Source: Ascarosepion bandense | Lineage: Eukaryota > Mollusca > Cephalopoda > Sepiida > Sepiidae | NCBI GenBank assembly: GCA_037127315.1 | Contig: JBBBDQ010001684.1 | Coordinates: 3,980,501-4,044,500 of the forward strand | Direction: 5' to 3' | Length of the DNA: 64,000 nucleotides | In this document: in pieces, positions 1 to 10,936 of the stretch | Layout: each line of letters begins with the position of its first letter | How positions within the stretch are numbered: the stretch's first letter is position 1 | Program-made: the position numbers and the translations under genes | The notes under the pieces: model-generated | What the model was told of the DNA's origin: nothing | The model's database searches: none | Seen by the model: only the letters and a program-made list of their open reading frames with translations

Positions 1-680
1 TTGCTTAATTCTGTCATCTATGGCCAGGCACATCTGTCAGTCATCTTCACCAGCTATTGCTTTTCAAGTCAGCTGCTTTTGATCTCAATCACATTTTCTT
101 AGCCACTGATTTGTTTCTGCCTTTTGTTGGCAACTGGCTTGTGTTTTCGGCCTTTGACATCAGTCATATTTCTGTCAGGTCACAGCAATATATTACACTC
201 CTTGCCATGTCATTTTTCAAAATGGTCTCATATGAACATTTTAAGTGCATCTCTTCTCCACCCCCATCATTCCCACACAAGTGAGACAATTTTTGCTTTT
301 TGATTTTTAAGATTTTCAAAAATATATTCATCACATCTCTACCTTTCTGGCTATTATACTGCATCAGCACATAAACTCATTCAATAATACAGAACAACAA
401 TGCAATCAAAAGTACTACAAAATTATTTATATCAAAGGTGACTCTCTCTTCTCTACGTCCTGCTATTGTGCACATCTTTCTTCTTCATTAACTCCATGCA
501 AAAGACAATTTTCCCCAATGTAAATTCTAAGTTAGTCTCTTAAGTTAGTCTCTTAAGTTAGGCGTAATAATGAATCAGACCAGAACACAATTTGTATAAA
601 AAAGAATGTTTTCTTTTTTCTTCTTTTTCTTTCCTTTTTTCAACTTCCACTGAGTATGTCAGCCATCTACTTATTCCGAG
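1..680. other. Unassigned AT-rich sequence
   Basis: I see no coding or recognisable mobile-element homology here. The only local structure is a short direct repeat at about 528-561, where a 13-bp unit (TAAGTTAGTCTCT) occurs twice and then partially. Confidence 0.5.
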
Positions 681-770
681 ATGTGTTGGGCACCTGGATG
701 TAGTGTAATGGTTAGCACTAAAACAATTATGACTGAGCAGTGAGCTCAGTCCTCACTAGGTGCTCCATAA
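681..770 (+). repeat. tRNA-like SINE head fragment
   Basis: The segment GTGTAATGGTTAGCACT near 700-717 resembles the D-arm/A-box region of a tRNA. No convincing T-arm or cloverleaf follows, so this is more likely a decayed tRNA-derived SINE head than a tRNA gene. Confidence 0.35.
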
Positions 771-2150
771 TTTGGGTCCGAGGCCACATCTGAAAAAATA
801 ACCATTCCATGACATGTGATTACATAATTTATAACCACAAGAGCATTTATTTTATGTGTATTTTTATCAATTTCCAAAGTTATCTGCACATCACAGACTC
901 TACTCATATCCAGAACTGACTTATAGCATCTTTTGCCAAAGTAATATCCCACATTTTTAGTTAGACATTAACTGTTTTTATCATTCCCTTTTATTTCTTT
1001 ATTCCTTCTTTATTTTTTTTATTTATTAATTTGTTTATTCGAGTGCTAACTCAATCCACTTTGGGCCTCATATTGACCAACTGAAGAACTGATTTGCTTC
1101 AATTATCCTTTGTTTTTTTTCTAGTGACATTGACCAACTTTTTGTGATGTCCTGAAGAAAATCTTTAAAATCAAGAAAAAAAAGTAATGTTTAATACACA
1201 GGAAAAAAATGTGAGAGACCACCTACCTTTTGTCGTTATTATTACTAGTTTTTACAGAACACACATGTCAAAACAAAGTTCTGTAATGTTTCAAAAGTTT
1301 GTTTTTCTCCACATTTTATCTTACCAGTAGACATTTTGATGTATGACACAAACTGACATCCAGTAAATGACCTTCAAATACACTATGTGTGCCTCTGCTC
1401 AAGTTCAACATCACACATGTAATTTTAATCATACTATGCTTAAACACAGAAATCAACCATTACGTGCATTACATGTCATTTAAACTCTGACTGAGAAAAT
1501 AACAAGAACAAAACAAAAAAAAAAACAAAGTGGAACTACCTAAAGGCCTGATTATATATGTTGATGATGGACATAAGGTTTGCTTGAAGGATTAGTCATA
1601 TCACCAAAAGTTCCATCTAACTTAGTCTAAAAATATGAGCCTGTCACACTCTAAATTCTATTTAACTTAATCTTTTCCACACGGACTGCAACTTCTACAC
1701 ACATTATTATAAGGAAGCTAATCTAACCCTTTATTGCAAGCGTTCTTATTTCCTCCTGCAGTTTTCTTCTCTAACATTTTATTTTACAGCATATCTGCCA
1801 GCGAATGTCCAAGTTCCCTTTCTTATGGTCGTTCTTATATTACTCCAAATCATCAAACCTCAAGCTCTATATCTTTAGTCTCACTGCAAGACTCCTCTAT
1901 TGCAGCTTTGCTTGCTTTTTATGTTCTTCCTAACAAAGTGGCAATAGTATGAGGCCATTCCAATGAAGGCCCTCAATTGCCTAACATTGGTTGGAGTTGA
2001 AACTGATCTTAACAACTGGAAGAGTTTGAAAATATTCCTTTGCTTTGCAATGACTTGTATCCTCCATCAACTTCATTTTTTTGCCAATCTCCTCATGCAC
2101 CTTCTCTCCTGTTTAATGGTCAGAGACTGCACAAAATTGGAAAAATATGC
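771..2150. other. Unassigned intergenic sequence
   Basis: Short open frames occur but none has recognisable motifs, and they are typical of AT-rich noise. No repeat family shared with the rest of the window was recognised. Confidence 0.45.
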
Positions 2151-2484
2151 TGTTTTTTTTTTTTAATCATATCACCCCGAGCAAGGCAGTAACGCCACTG
2201 ATGTGCAGAGGGCTACATAGGAGTGAAAAGATTGGAAAAGAGAAAACCGGAAACTGCATCCTAAACAGGAAACAATGGATGAGCCTCTACACCTGTTCAA
2301 TAGATGTGGGTGGAGTGTGAACTGGGCGATATTTTAGTCTATCTACTCCAATTAAAAAAATAAAGAAAAGAGTGAAAAGATTGGAAAAGAGAAAACCGGA
2401 AACCGCATCCTAAACAGGAAACAAGGGATGAGCCTCTACACCTGTTCAATAGACGTGGGTGGAGTGCGAACCGGGCGATAGATA
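2151..2484 (-). repeat. Modular SINE-like repeat (family M), two modules
   Basis: Read on the minus strand, this has two roughly 150-bp modules, each containing the box CTGTTTAGGATGCGGTTTCC or a variant. They are followed by a 3' tail (AGTGGCGTTACTGCCTTGCTC) and a run of A. The tail closely matches the 3' end of the Jockey/CR1-like LINE at 22640-24910. Each module carries a B-box-like GGTTCACACTCC (here partly changed). Related copies lie at 4978-5461, 27735-28225 and 57632-57932. Confidence 0.8.
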
Positions 2485-3075
2485 TTTCATTTAAAAATGA
2501 TTCTTTTGGCTATACTTTTAGCTATTATCAGGGACGTATTTTATTTTATGTGTAACTGAATATATATAGTGTTATATATATTTATAGAGTAGTGTTTATG
2601 TTTTATGCACCGAACATGGTTAACTGTTTATAGTTGATACTACTGAGTGTTAGATTTCTCTTTTTTTTATTCATAATACTTCTATTATTTCTACTATTTT
2701 TAGCCTTTTTTTGCATGTGGATGAGGTTATTATATTTGTGTTGTCAACAGCTATGTTGCAAATAGGGTTAGGTAGGTCTCCATGTGTGTAAATGAGATTG
2801 AATTGAACTCTGGTCTAGGAGATGCAACGTGAGTTTTCATATCAATTTCCTAGTCATGTAGCCAATATAATTATTTATGAAATTGGGTTAAGCAAGAACA
2901 CATTTATTCAAAGGACATGTAAAAGTTAAGTCAAAAGCACCCAGAAAAAAAAATATTTGGAAAATCTTTATATAATTTATTTTCTAAAAAGTAAAAAAAT
3001 CATAAAATCACATGAAAAATTACATAAAAAATGTAACCATAATATCTTATCTGTAATTTTTCATAAAACCTGCAT
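2485..3075. repeat. PLE-like terminal repeat (family P3)
   Basis: This ~590-bp block matches 14280-14870 along its length (for example TGCATGTGGATGA, GAGATTGAATTGA and ATTATTTATGAAATTG). On the minus strand at 2506-2534 it has CCCTGATAATAGCT, AAAAGTAT and AGCC, a hammerhead-like core and stem II in which the invariant G8 is A and the following GAAA is degraded. No protein-coding part is present. Confidence 0.55.
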
Positions 3076-3785
3076 ATACATATATTTATATAGTAATATT
3101 TTTATTATAAGTTTATAATAAAAACATAATTTACTGCATCACAAGAGCCATTGTTTTTTGGTACTATCTTATTAACACCTTGTCAGGAAGTGAAATATTT
3201 TTTCTGTCAAGAATCATTATATATATTAGCTTAAAGACAACACAATTGTTACAAAATCCAGACAATTAAGGTGGGGGGGGATTTTCAGAGGGTTTGTGCA
3301 CATTTTCATTTTTCTATATATTGCAGTCAAATGTTTCAAATATTTCAAATAATCTTTCATTTGAGAGAAAGATTTAATCACTTTCCTCTTTGTTTAAGGT
3401 TCACAATATATAAATATAATTAAAATTTATTAAGATCATTTAAAAATCTTGTTTGAATAGACAGATATATGCAGATGAATAGATAATGTCTTATTTTGTT
3501 AGTGGAGATAATAAGCTACAATAAGAACAAAATGAATTAATCAAATCATCCAGAATAAAAACCTATGAGCTGAGATAAGAGTTTAAAACTCATTATAATG
3601 ACAACATTAATTATATAAATTCCAATTAAATTTTCTTCTTGTAACTTTTTATACTGAAGTCAAAATAAAGGAAATGTAACTAACAAATGTATATTTTAAA
3701 TTGTCATAAAAATATTTATTATTGTCATTATTAATATACAATAAACTACATTTTCAATAATAACAGTTATATTTTTATTTACAAT
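3076..3785. other. AT-rich unassigned sequence
   Basis: Very AT-rich with a short G tract (GGGGGGGG) near 3273-3280. I see no family membership or coding signal. Confidence 0.4.
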
Positions 3786-3789
3786 AACT

Positions 3790-3858
3790 GTGTTTATGTA
3801 TAATCGCCTTAAGATTGCTGTGATGCATGAAACTCAGTGTTTTGAGTAAAACATAACA
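3790..3858 (+). ncRNA. Hammerhead-like fold (PLE class, core changed)
   Basis: Outer arms GTGTT-T-ATGT (3790-3799) and ACATAACAC (3850-3858) pair. Between them lie AATCGC, the core-like CTTAAGA (3808-3814), a TGC/GCA stem II, GAAA (3829-3832) and a 5-bp stem III ACTCA/TGAGT followed by A. The layout is a type I hammerhead, but invariant G5 is U, so it is probably inactive. Confidence 0.4.
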
Positions 3859-3881
3859 CTATATATATATATATATATATA
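3858..3881. repeat. (TA)n microsatellite
   Basis: A 24-bp TA run immediately after the hammerhead-like fold. This arrangement recurs across the window. Confidence 0.9.
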
Positions 3882-4106
3882 AAAACAAAGATTTGTACTC
3901 ATAGAAAGAACTAATTACTTTGAACAAAATGGAAGTCATTATAATAACTTGTATTGTTAATGATGGAGGACATGTGGAAACTTAAATAAAATTTCAGTAA
4001 AATCTTGAAAAATATAGATTTACTTATTTCTAATCCTTTTTACAAATTATTTCTATCAAAAATACAAATAAAGTTATAAATTTTTTAAAGTGCACACGAA
4101 CTTTAT

Positions 4107-4155
4107 GGACACCCTCTCTCTCTTTGTCTCTCTCACTCTCTCTCTCTCTATATAT
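4107..4155. repeat. (CT)n then (TA)n microsatellite
   Basis: An imperfect CT-rich tract, CTCTCTCT with interruptions, running into a short TA run. Confidence 0.85.
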
Positions 4156-4164
4156 GTGAATGAT

Positions 4165-4375
4165 AAAATGTAGTTTTAAGGTATGCTATGTTTATGGATT
4201 AAAGTGCTCAATATCAGGGATAGAGCATATGTAAGTACAAAAGTACACTTTGAAGTCAACAGCCAAATGTAACAGTTTGCAGTTTAGTTGTTGCTAAACA
4301 TAATTGTCAGGCTGATTCTGGGTCTTGACTACAATGTCCACTTATATATATATATATATATATGTTGTGGACCCA
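4165..4375 (+). repeat. PLE-like terminal repeat (family P5)
   Basis: Contains AAAGTGCTCAATATCAGGG and later GTCTTGACTACAATGTCCAC, ending in a TA run. The same two landmarks recur at 59780-59933, and one or other landmark at 7640-7770 and 11925-12050. The AAAGTGCTCAATA box also occurs in the terminal part of the PLEs here, so I group it with them; no coding part is attached. Confidence 0.5.
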
Positions 4376-4977
4376 GAATAAGTCCTGAAGAAAACTCAAA
4401 CTTGGGAATTAGTGAAACAGATATATATTAATGGAAAACAAATACAAGAGTGTTACACATCAGTCTAACTGCCAAGTCTTAAACTGGGGTGACTCAACCC
4501 AACTCAACTCCACCCCGAGAGGCATATTCTTCCGGTATTTATAATAATAGGAAGAATTCATTATAGTCCAAAAAGGGTAGGTCTCATAACAATATATATC
4601 TACACACAGACACACAGAGTGCAATAGGTAAATTATTGCCATTTTATATTTTTAATTTCATGCATGTGTATTATTTGCTTTTGTTTATTTTTTAACTGCA
4701 CAACATAGTAGGGTCAGTTGGGCACTGTCTGTGAGAAAAAGAGCACCATGATGTAATTCACTGACATAAATTTGGAAATGGCATGCTGTTCTGCTTAGTA
4801 TTCACACCAGAAGCTCTTATACAAACATTTCAGTATGTTTGGGTGTCATTCTGAAGACTATGTAGAGAATTTGGAAAGAGTTGGCTGAGCCTAATGGTGT
4901 TTGAAGTGATCACTAGTGATGGCAATGTTATGCCTCGTTCATCTTCCCATGGGACCTCAGACTCAAGATGGAGGCCT
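4376..4977. other. Unassigned sequence
   Basis: No coding motif or repeat family recognised. Confidence 0.4.
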
Positions 4978-5461
4978 TTTTCTTTTTTTTTTTAAATCAT
5001 ATCACCCCAAGCAAGGCGATAATGCCACTGATGCGCAGGGGGCTACGTAAGGGTAAAAAGAATGGAAAAGAGAAAGCCGGAAACCACATCCTAAACAGGA
5101 AACAAGGGATGAGCCTCTTCACCTGTTCAATAGATGTGGGTGGGGTGTGAACCGGGTGATAGTTTAGTCTATCTACTCCAATTGAAAAAAATAAACAAAA
5201 GAGTGAAAAGATTGGAGAAGAGAAAACCGGAAACCGCATCCTAAACAGGAAACAATGGATAAGCCTCTTCACCTGTTCAATAGACATGGGTGGAGTGTGA
5301 ACTGGGCGATAGTTTAGTCTATCTACTCCAATTGAAAAAAAAAAGTTAGAAGATTGGAAAAGAGAAAACCAGAAACCGCATCCTAAACAGGAAACAAGGG
5401 ATGAGCCTCTTTACCTGTTCAATAGACGTGGATGGAGTGCAAACCGGGCGATAGATATTTC
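4978..5461 (-). repeat. Modular SINE-like repeat (family M), three modules
   Basis: A minus-strand copy with three tandem modules separated by ATTGGAGTAGATAGACTAAA-type linkers and A-rich runs. It ends in the LINE-like tail (reverse complement of ATCACCCCAAGCAAGGCGAT at about 5000-5020) and a poly(A), seen here as poly(T) at about 4980-4993. Module number differs between loci (two or three), so the array length is variable. Confidence 0.8.
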
Positions 5462-5575
5462 TAATAGATATTTCTTAGTGTGGATGCATTTTGTCATAAT
5501 TTCTGTTCTTTCATTTAACAGTTCGTCTTTATTTGGGTATGTCATAAAGAAATGCCTCTTAGCTTCATACAACCA
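5462..5575 (-). pseudogene. PLE C-terminal coding fragment
   Basis: On the minus strand this reads YPNKDELLNERTEIMTKC, closely matching the C-terminal end of the PLE proteins at 9159 and 31944 (LLNER-EI-T-C pattern). It is only about 35 codons long. The family M repeat lies immediately downstream of it, so the PLE may have been interrupted or truncated there. Confidence 0.55.
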
Positions 5576-5712
5576 TGGCTGAAAACGTCACGATTCACCC
5601 GAACCCAAACAATGCACATTCATAAACTCTCCGCCACGCGAACGCTCAAACAAAACACCATTAGAAGAGCGCTCCCCCCCCAAAAAATGGTAAAAGGCAA
5701 AATCAGTCATCA

Positions 5713-5766
5713 AAAATCGTTTGAAGACACCACGCATGGTAAAGACCCAGGTAGCAAAACAACTTG
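5713..5766 (+). ncRNA. Hammerhead-like fold (PLE class 2), degraded
   Basis: Contains AATCGTTTGAAGACACCACG, ATGGT and AAAGACCCAGGTAGC. It aligns with the better copy at 52676-52735 (CTGAAGA, ACCA/TGGT stem II, GAAAC, GTA). Here the first core base is T, and GAAA is broken to AAAG. Confidence 0.35.
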
Positions 5767-5769
5767 TTT

Positions 5770-7500
5770 ACATCAATTACCTTGAGGAGGTAGTGCTACT
5801 CTGTGCCAAGAGAGTGATTGCTGGAAAAGCAGAAGAAACCAGTCATGACTGTCAGACAATTTCTGCAACCACATCACCCTCATATATTTGGCCATTTATC
5901 TCCAGACTGCAACCATCTTGATTATTATGTGTGGGTCATAGTTGAGTGAGTGACCAACATAACTTATAACACTAAAGATGCACTAAAGTCAATGATTCAT
6001 CAACTTAAAAATGAGTCCGCCCAGAAGATGTCTTAAAAAGGAAACCACCCAGAAAATACGCAGGAGATTCCAAAGTCATCAGGCAGTTGTGGTTGAAGCC
6101 AATGGTGATTTTATTGAATAAATATACTCTCTAGTACTTCAAGATATTTGTGTGTAATTTTAGTAAATATATTTATTAAAATGAGATGTCAGTGTTATTT
6201 TCATTTTTTGCATAATTTTGACAACAATTTATCCATTTTACCCTATATATACAAACAGGTTTTTCTAAATTCAATTAACAAGATCTCTTTTTCAATTGGT
6301 TATCATATTTTACCAACTTTGAAATAATATGTAGTGAAAAAAAATAGAGAAAAAGAACAATTCATATGAATAGTCAATAAAATCTGCCTCATTGATAACA
6401 CCCAATTCTTGAAAATGATGGAAGTACTCAAAGAAAAATAGAACATGAATTTCAGGCAGTATATCTACAATTTTGATCCTAATATAAAACATGGTATTTT
6501 AAAATTTGAAAAATATAACAATAAAATAAACAGACAGAACATGTTGGCTGGATACCATGTAAAAAATATGGTAGAAAACAAAGTGTATGGATGAGGAAAA
6601 ACTGATTTGTGAAATTGCATTAATAATAAAAGAGAAATTACAGTCTTACACTGAATGGTTACATATATAATTGTTATCATTAAAAATAAATTCATATAAC
6701 AGAAAATCAATCAAGCCCTGCTGCTGCTTTCACCATTAGGAATAATTCTTTGATGTTAAAACTTTCACCTCAGTCCAATAAGTATGTAAATGAAATTTGA
6801 GAGTTCTACATGAAAAGCTTCAATCAGGTACTGTGAACAGACAAAAACAAACTGTCCAATTATATATTATTTAAAAAGTGAAATAGCTGATTTGTCCTAT
6901 CATTAATTGCATAAAAAAATACTCATTTACTTTTTAAGATTTTGGATGAAATATCTTGATAACAAAAAAAAAAAAATTACCTAAAAAACTAAAACATGAA
7001 CCAAAATTAAAAGTAAGTCTTACCTGAAAAAATGTCATTTCCATTTCAGTTTTTGTAAAGCCATCATCATTTCACCTGTACAGCAAATCCTGATAATAAA
7101 AATAAATATAATTTTAAGGTTTTTGTTTTAAAATATTTGGGGTAAGAGACATGTTAGATTTGTTATATGACAAAAATAAGAAAAAAAAATTATTCAAAAT
7201 AAAATGGTGGCTACTGTTTAATGACACTAAAAACAATAAAACTTTATGTTTGTAAGTCATTAAGAAAGATGTAAATGTACTCTAATTTTGAAAATTTTTT
7301 GTTGTTCAAAAATTCCAGCCGTACGTAGAACATTTGAAAAACGTTGGAAAATCATTTATTCTAAATTGCCTGAAGTAAAGGTTGAAATCTAGTTTGCAGA
7401 AAAACTCTTTTCCAAATGAAAAATATTCTAAAGATCTACTATCTAACTGTATTGAATACTTTTTAATACAACTGAGTACTGGTCTAATTTAATTATGACC
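5770..7500. other. Unassigned AT-rich sequence
   Basis: Only small, low-complexity open frames are present. No motif, long inverted repeat or shared family was recognised. Confidence 0.4.
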
Positions 7501-7501
7501 A

Positions 7502-7510
7502 AAAACTAAT

Positions 7511-7552
<42 letters not shown>
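7502..7552. repeat. (TA)n(TG)n compound microsatellite
   Basis: About 32 bp of TA followed by about 20 bp of TG. Confidence 0.9.
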
Positions 7553-7639
7553 AAAAGTGTATGTATATAATTATAAATATCAATATATATATGCAATTTG
7601 TTCTAAATACTATATTATTTATATATTATATATGCGTGG

Positions 7640-7770
7640 TACTTATTTGAAAGCGCTCAATATCAGTGATAGAGCTGACATATTCAAATAGATAGGTGTG
7701 AGTTTGTAATACTGGGTTTCACGCTCTTGCGATCATTAGACAGTCTGGTTTTAGACCAATCAAACTTGAA
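7640..7770 (+). repeat. PLE-like terminal repeat fragment (family P5)
   Basis: Has AAAGCGCTCAATATCAGTG and GATAGAGC, matching the 4195-4230 and 59810-59835 copies. It diverges after about 50 bp. Confidence 0.45.
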
Positions 7771-7854
7771 AAGCATTATTTAGACACATACAACAGAAAC
7801 TGAACTTTTAAGATATTATATAATGATTGAAGGAAAAAAAAGTTTAAAAAAAGG

Positions 7855-8092
7855 GGATGCTTTCTTGCGATGGACACATCAATTGATGAGGAGACTTCAT
7901 TGTGGTTGATATATCATTTCAAGAGGAGACTTCATTATGGTGGACACAACATTTTAAGAGGATGCTTTATTGTGGTTGACACATCATTTCAAAAGGATGC
8001 TTCCTTGTGGTAGACACATCATTTCAAGGGGATGCCTCATTTTTTTAAAAGGATGCTACATTGTGGTAGACACATCATTTTAAGGAGATGCT
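7855..8092. repeat. Imperfect minisatellite, ~38-bp unit, about six copies
   Basis: A diverged unit built around GGATGCTTCATTGTGG, TAGACACATCATTTCAAG is repeated about six times. Copies differ by substitutions and small indels, including one truncated unit near 8030-8045, so the array is old. Confidence 0.75.
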
Positions 8093-8749
8093 TTAAAATA
8101 ATATACCCTTGAAAACTCAACAAGTTTGAGGGCAAAATGGATTTGCTAAAAATATTTTACTCTTTGCTTTTCAGCTTTGAATTTGGTGATTCATCTTGTT
8201 ACAGCATGAATATCTGAGGCATACTTACAAAAAACATCACAAAATGGTTTAGGTTTGGTTAGATTTGTTTAATGGTGTTTTAAATTTTACATCAACCATC
8301 CAAATGGTTTAAGAAGAATAACGTTTGAGCAATAGAATAATGGTTATCTTTATAACCTGATCAAAATCTAGTGAAATGTTTGTGGCCTGAATTGAAAATT
8401 GCTGTTCATAAACAGTAGACATTGAATGTAAGTGAATTGGAATGATTCCGCAGAAAAGAATGGTTGAAAAATGCCAGTCAAGAGATGCAGAAATCAGACT
8501 GAAGGCAAGAGAAAATGTCAAGTAACAGAGATCAGTGCAAAAGAACTAAGCATTAATTGAGGCGGTTGAATATTTATGCAAATATCATTCTAATAAGGCA
8601 TTGATATTAGTGGAAATGAAACAATATTAATTCTGACTTGATTATTCCTTAATATTGGGTTGCTTATTAAGGTGTTTTACTAATGGTATTTGAGAAGATA
8701 AATATGAAATCAAATACAGAATGATTTATCAGAAAAATATAAATAATAA

Positions 8750-8754
<5 letters not shown>
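8093..8754. other. Unassigned sequence
   Basis: No coding or repeat-family signal seen. Confidence 0.4.

Positions 8755-8799
<45 letters not shown>
8755..8799. repeat. (TA)n microsatellite
   Basis: About 45 bp of TA forming the boundary of the PLE copy that follows. Confidence 0.95.
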
Positions 8800-8802
<3 letters not shown>

Positions 8803-8889
8803 TAATTGCTTAGTTTCTGGTCATAATAAGATTAGACCAGTGCACATTTGTATCAAAAAGTGTTCAATTATATCGTAGAACTTTTGAAT

Positions 8890-8978
8890 ATTTTCCATTT
8901 GTAAATGAGTTATTACACGACCTAGGTTTCTACCATGAGTGGTGTCTTCAGCCAATTTGCAATAACTGATTTTATCGT
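8890..8978 (-). ncRNA. Hammerhead-like fold in PLE terminal region
   Basis: On the minus strand, outer arms AGTTATTGC and GTAATAACT pair over 9 positions (one G-U). They enclose CTGAAGA, an ACCA/TGGT stem II with loop CTCA, GAAAC, CTAG and GTC. The core matches the hammerhead consensus (C-U-G-A-N-G-A ... G-A-A-A ... U-H), but about seven unpaired bases separate the outer arm from the core, so activity is doubtful. Confidence 0.4.
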
Positions 8979-9158
8979 TTATCTTTTTTTTTAAGAACGC
9001 TCATGTAATGGTGTTTTTTTTTTAACACTTATGTGGTAGAGAATTTTCGAAAGCACAATTTTTAAAATTATAAGGAACTATGGCATTTTTATCTATGGTT
9101 GTATTAACCTAAGAGGTAATTTTTAGTATGGTTACACTTAGTAATAATTTCCGTTCTT

Positions 9159-9848
9159 TCATTCAATAGTTTGTTTTTTGTTTGGGAATAGCATAATCTC
9201 TGACTTTTCTTCTTGGCACAGTCTACATATTTTGCCACCGTTGTAAGGCTTGGCTGTTTTTACTATACTCCATGTTATGTCTGGATCTTTTCCATATTTT
9301 GAGTTTAATTTCCACATGTGGCTAGCCAATTTTGTACAGTTTTTTAAGTTTTCTATTTTGAATGTAGACTTGTGATTGAACCAACTGGTCTTAAAGGTGT
9401 CTTTGGTTGAACCCAAATATATTTTATTTTGTCCATTTAAGTTATGTACCTTTGCTTTGTAAATGACTTCTTTTGTATTGCAAAGTCCTTGAAGTGGACA
9501 TTTATTTTTGTCCCTGTAGTTGCATTCTTTATTAGTGGTCTTGTTTTGTACACTGCTTTCTAAGTTTCTGGTATTTTGTTTTTTTATGAAACTATCTAAA
9601 TTACTCCTGTAAATATAATTTAGCTTGATTGTGTTTCTGCTGAAAATTTTGTTTAGTTCTGATCCTTTTGAAAAGTGTTTATCTATCAGTTTAAAAAAAT
9701 ATTTGTCCAATTTTGGTCTTTACATCTAAATTAAATGGTGGGTTGAACCAGATAATGTTTTGTTTTCTATTATTGTTTTTTGTTTGTCTGTTTGGTTGAG
9801 AATTATATTGTAAAATGTTTTTATGGCCAGGTTTTCTTAGTGCATCTT
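9159..9848 (-). pseudogene. PLE C-terminal protein with GIY-YIG endonuclease region
   Basis: The 183-codon open frame (9159-9710) reads FKLIDKHFSKG, then a cysteine cluster CNYRDKNKCPLQGLC, then VIYKAKV followed by IYLGST and a WFNHKSTFK segment, ending in a second cysteine pair CRLC. That is the linker plus GIY-YIG nuclease order of PLE proteins; in active PLEs this domain nicks target DNA. Upstream, NIIWFNPPFNLDVKTK continues in another frame, so a frameshift sits in the T-rich run near 9692-9700. A TTG is the first codon of the open frame, so there is no real start; it is a fragment of a longer polyprotein. The conserved arginine expected in the SWF/RW position is replaced by S. Confidence 0.75.
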
Positions 9849-9850
9849 CA

Positions 9851-9856
<6 letters not shown>

Positions 9857-9893
<37 letters not shown>
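9857..9893. repeat. (TA)n microsatellite
   Basis: About 37 bp of TA at the upstream edge of PLE copy 1. Confidence 0.95.
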
Positions 9894-9897
<4 letters not shown>

Positions 9898-9941
9898 ACA
9901 TTGTTAAATATAATAAACAATAAACTTAATACCTCTAACAA

Positions 9942-9987
9942 TATTGGTAATATTAATAATAACTATTATTATTAATATTACCAATAC
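9942..9987. repeat. Perfect hairpin palindrome
   Basis: TATTGGTAATATTAATAATA and its reverse complement flank a short centre, giving arms of about 20 bp. Confidence 0.85.
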
Positions 9988-10074
9988 CAGTACATCAAAA
10001 TAAATATTACACTATTAACTCATACTATTGCAACCAAATGCTTAATAATTACAATAATGATGAAACAACACTCA

Positions 10075-10830
10075 AAAATATAATTGGTAGAAATGTTAAA
10101 CCAATTAATAATAAACAAATTAAGCTCATCATATATTATAAAAATTTAAAACAATTGATATCATAGTCTCTGATAATTCTACAACCACACAACTAAATCC
10201 ACTACAGAAAATCAATGTAGTGTATCAATTTATATATACATTTAAAGGTTGTATCTCTGATACTAATAACAAAACCCACTACATATATTGGTTTTTCTAC
10301 AACCACACTTTCCCACAGACTTACCTGTCACCTTTCTGGTTATGGTTCTATTAAACAATATTTCTTAGAAAAACATAGCCAGGTACGTAATGTTAGACAG
10401 ATTTTAGTTGATAACACAATAATACTCACACATACACATAGTAAAAAGAACCTTCAAATATTAAAGGCCATCTACATTAAATCAAAGCAACCCACACCCA
10501 ATAAAATCACATTTCAATCTAGTGACACACATTACATTTCAGTCTCTCATGTGGTATGATGTCATAGAACTACATTACTAATTTACAACCTGCATCTGCT
10601 ATTTGGTGACTGTTATCCCTGCATAGCAATATTTTATGTCAGCACAAGAAAATATCTCTGATGGTGGATATCTTTATGTTAACGTTCCTATAACCACTCT
10701 GAAGACGGCTTAATATGAACTGAAAGCTTAGAACTAGCATAATAAAAAAATATCCAAATGTTGGACAATTTTTATCTCTATTTTCGCCAGAAATTAAAGC
10801 CAAAATCTGATGTATTGAATGACTCATGAT
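10075..10830 (+). mobile_element. Penelope-like element copy 2 (second lineage)
   Basis: Matches the minus-strand copy at 21664-22428 and the plus-strand piece at 22432-22626. Conceptual translation gives broken segments of a PLE-type protein: a CISD-NNK-like stretch near 10250, then TTT-LSRRL-CHLS-like spacing (clearer in the 21664 copy) and IYIKSKQPTPNKITF near 10470-10510. The 3' part carries CTCTGAAGACGGC and ACTGAAAGC, a hammerhead-like but poorly paired region. Many stops make it inactive. Confidence 0.6.
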
Positions 10831-10902
10831 TAAACATAATAGACTTTCATTGTCTGTTATATTTAATAATATATGTTTAGATAATTATCTGCTACCTCAA
10901 TA

Positions 10903-10906
<4 letters not shown>

Positions 10907-10933
<27 letters not shown>
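10907..10933. repeat. (TA)n microsatellite at Helitron 5' junction
   Basis: A TA run that supplies the host A immediately before the TC start of the Helitron-like element. Confidence 0.9.

Positions 10934-10936
<3 letters not shown>

Larger units (their letters stand above)
8800..9856 (-). mobile_element. Penelope-like element copy 1 (5'-truncated)
   Basis: A minus-strand PLE fragment holding the C-terminal coding part (9159-9848) and its 3' region. The 3' region has a hammerhead-like fold (about 8895-8975) and the box AAAGTGTTCAA. It is bounded on both sides by (TA)n arrays, at 8755-8799 and 9857-9893. The reverse-transcriptase domain is missing, so the copy is 5'-truncated. Terminal sequence near 8815-8850 matches that of the PLE at 30290-30669 (ATTAGACC and AAAGTGYTCAAT). 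Confidence 0.75.

Noticed and set aside
681..770. tRNA gene
   Set aside because: Only an A-box-like region is present; no acceptor-stem pairing or T-arm could be drawn.
1734..2166. Two small plus-strand open frames as host genes
   Set aside because: Composition is AT-driven, no motif, no splice context, and the end of the second runs into the poly(T) of a SINE-like repeat.
4997..5287. 96-codon minus-strand frame with a repeated peptide
   Set aside because: The repeated peptide comes from the tandem modules of the non-coding family M repeat and is not conserved as protein between loci.
10667..10760. Hammerhead ribozyme at CTCTGAAGACGGC
   Set aside because: CTGAAGA and GAAA are present, but stem II and stem III do not pair well in either PLE copy (10690 or 21770), so not listed as an RNA feature.
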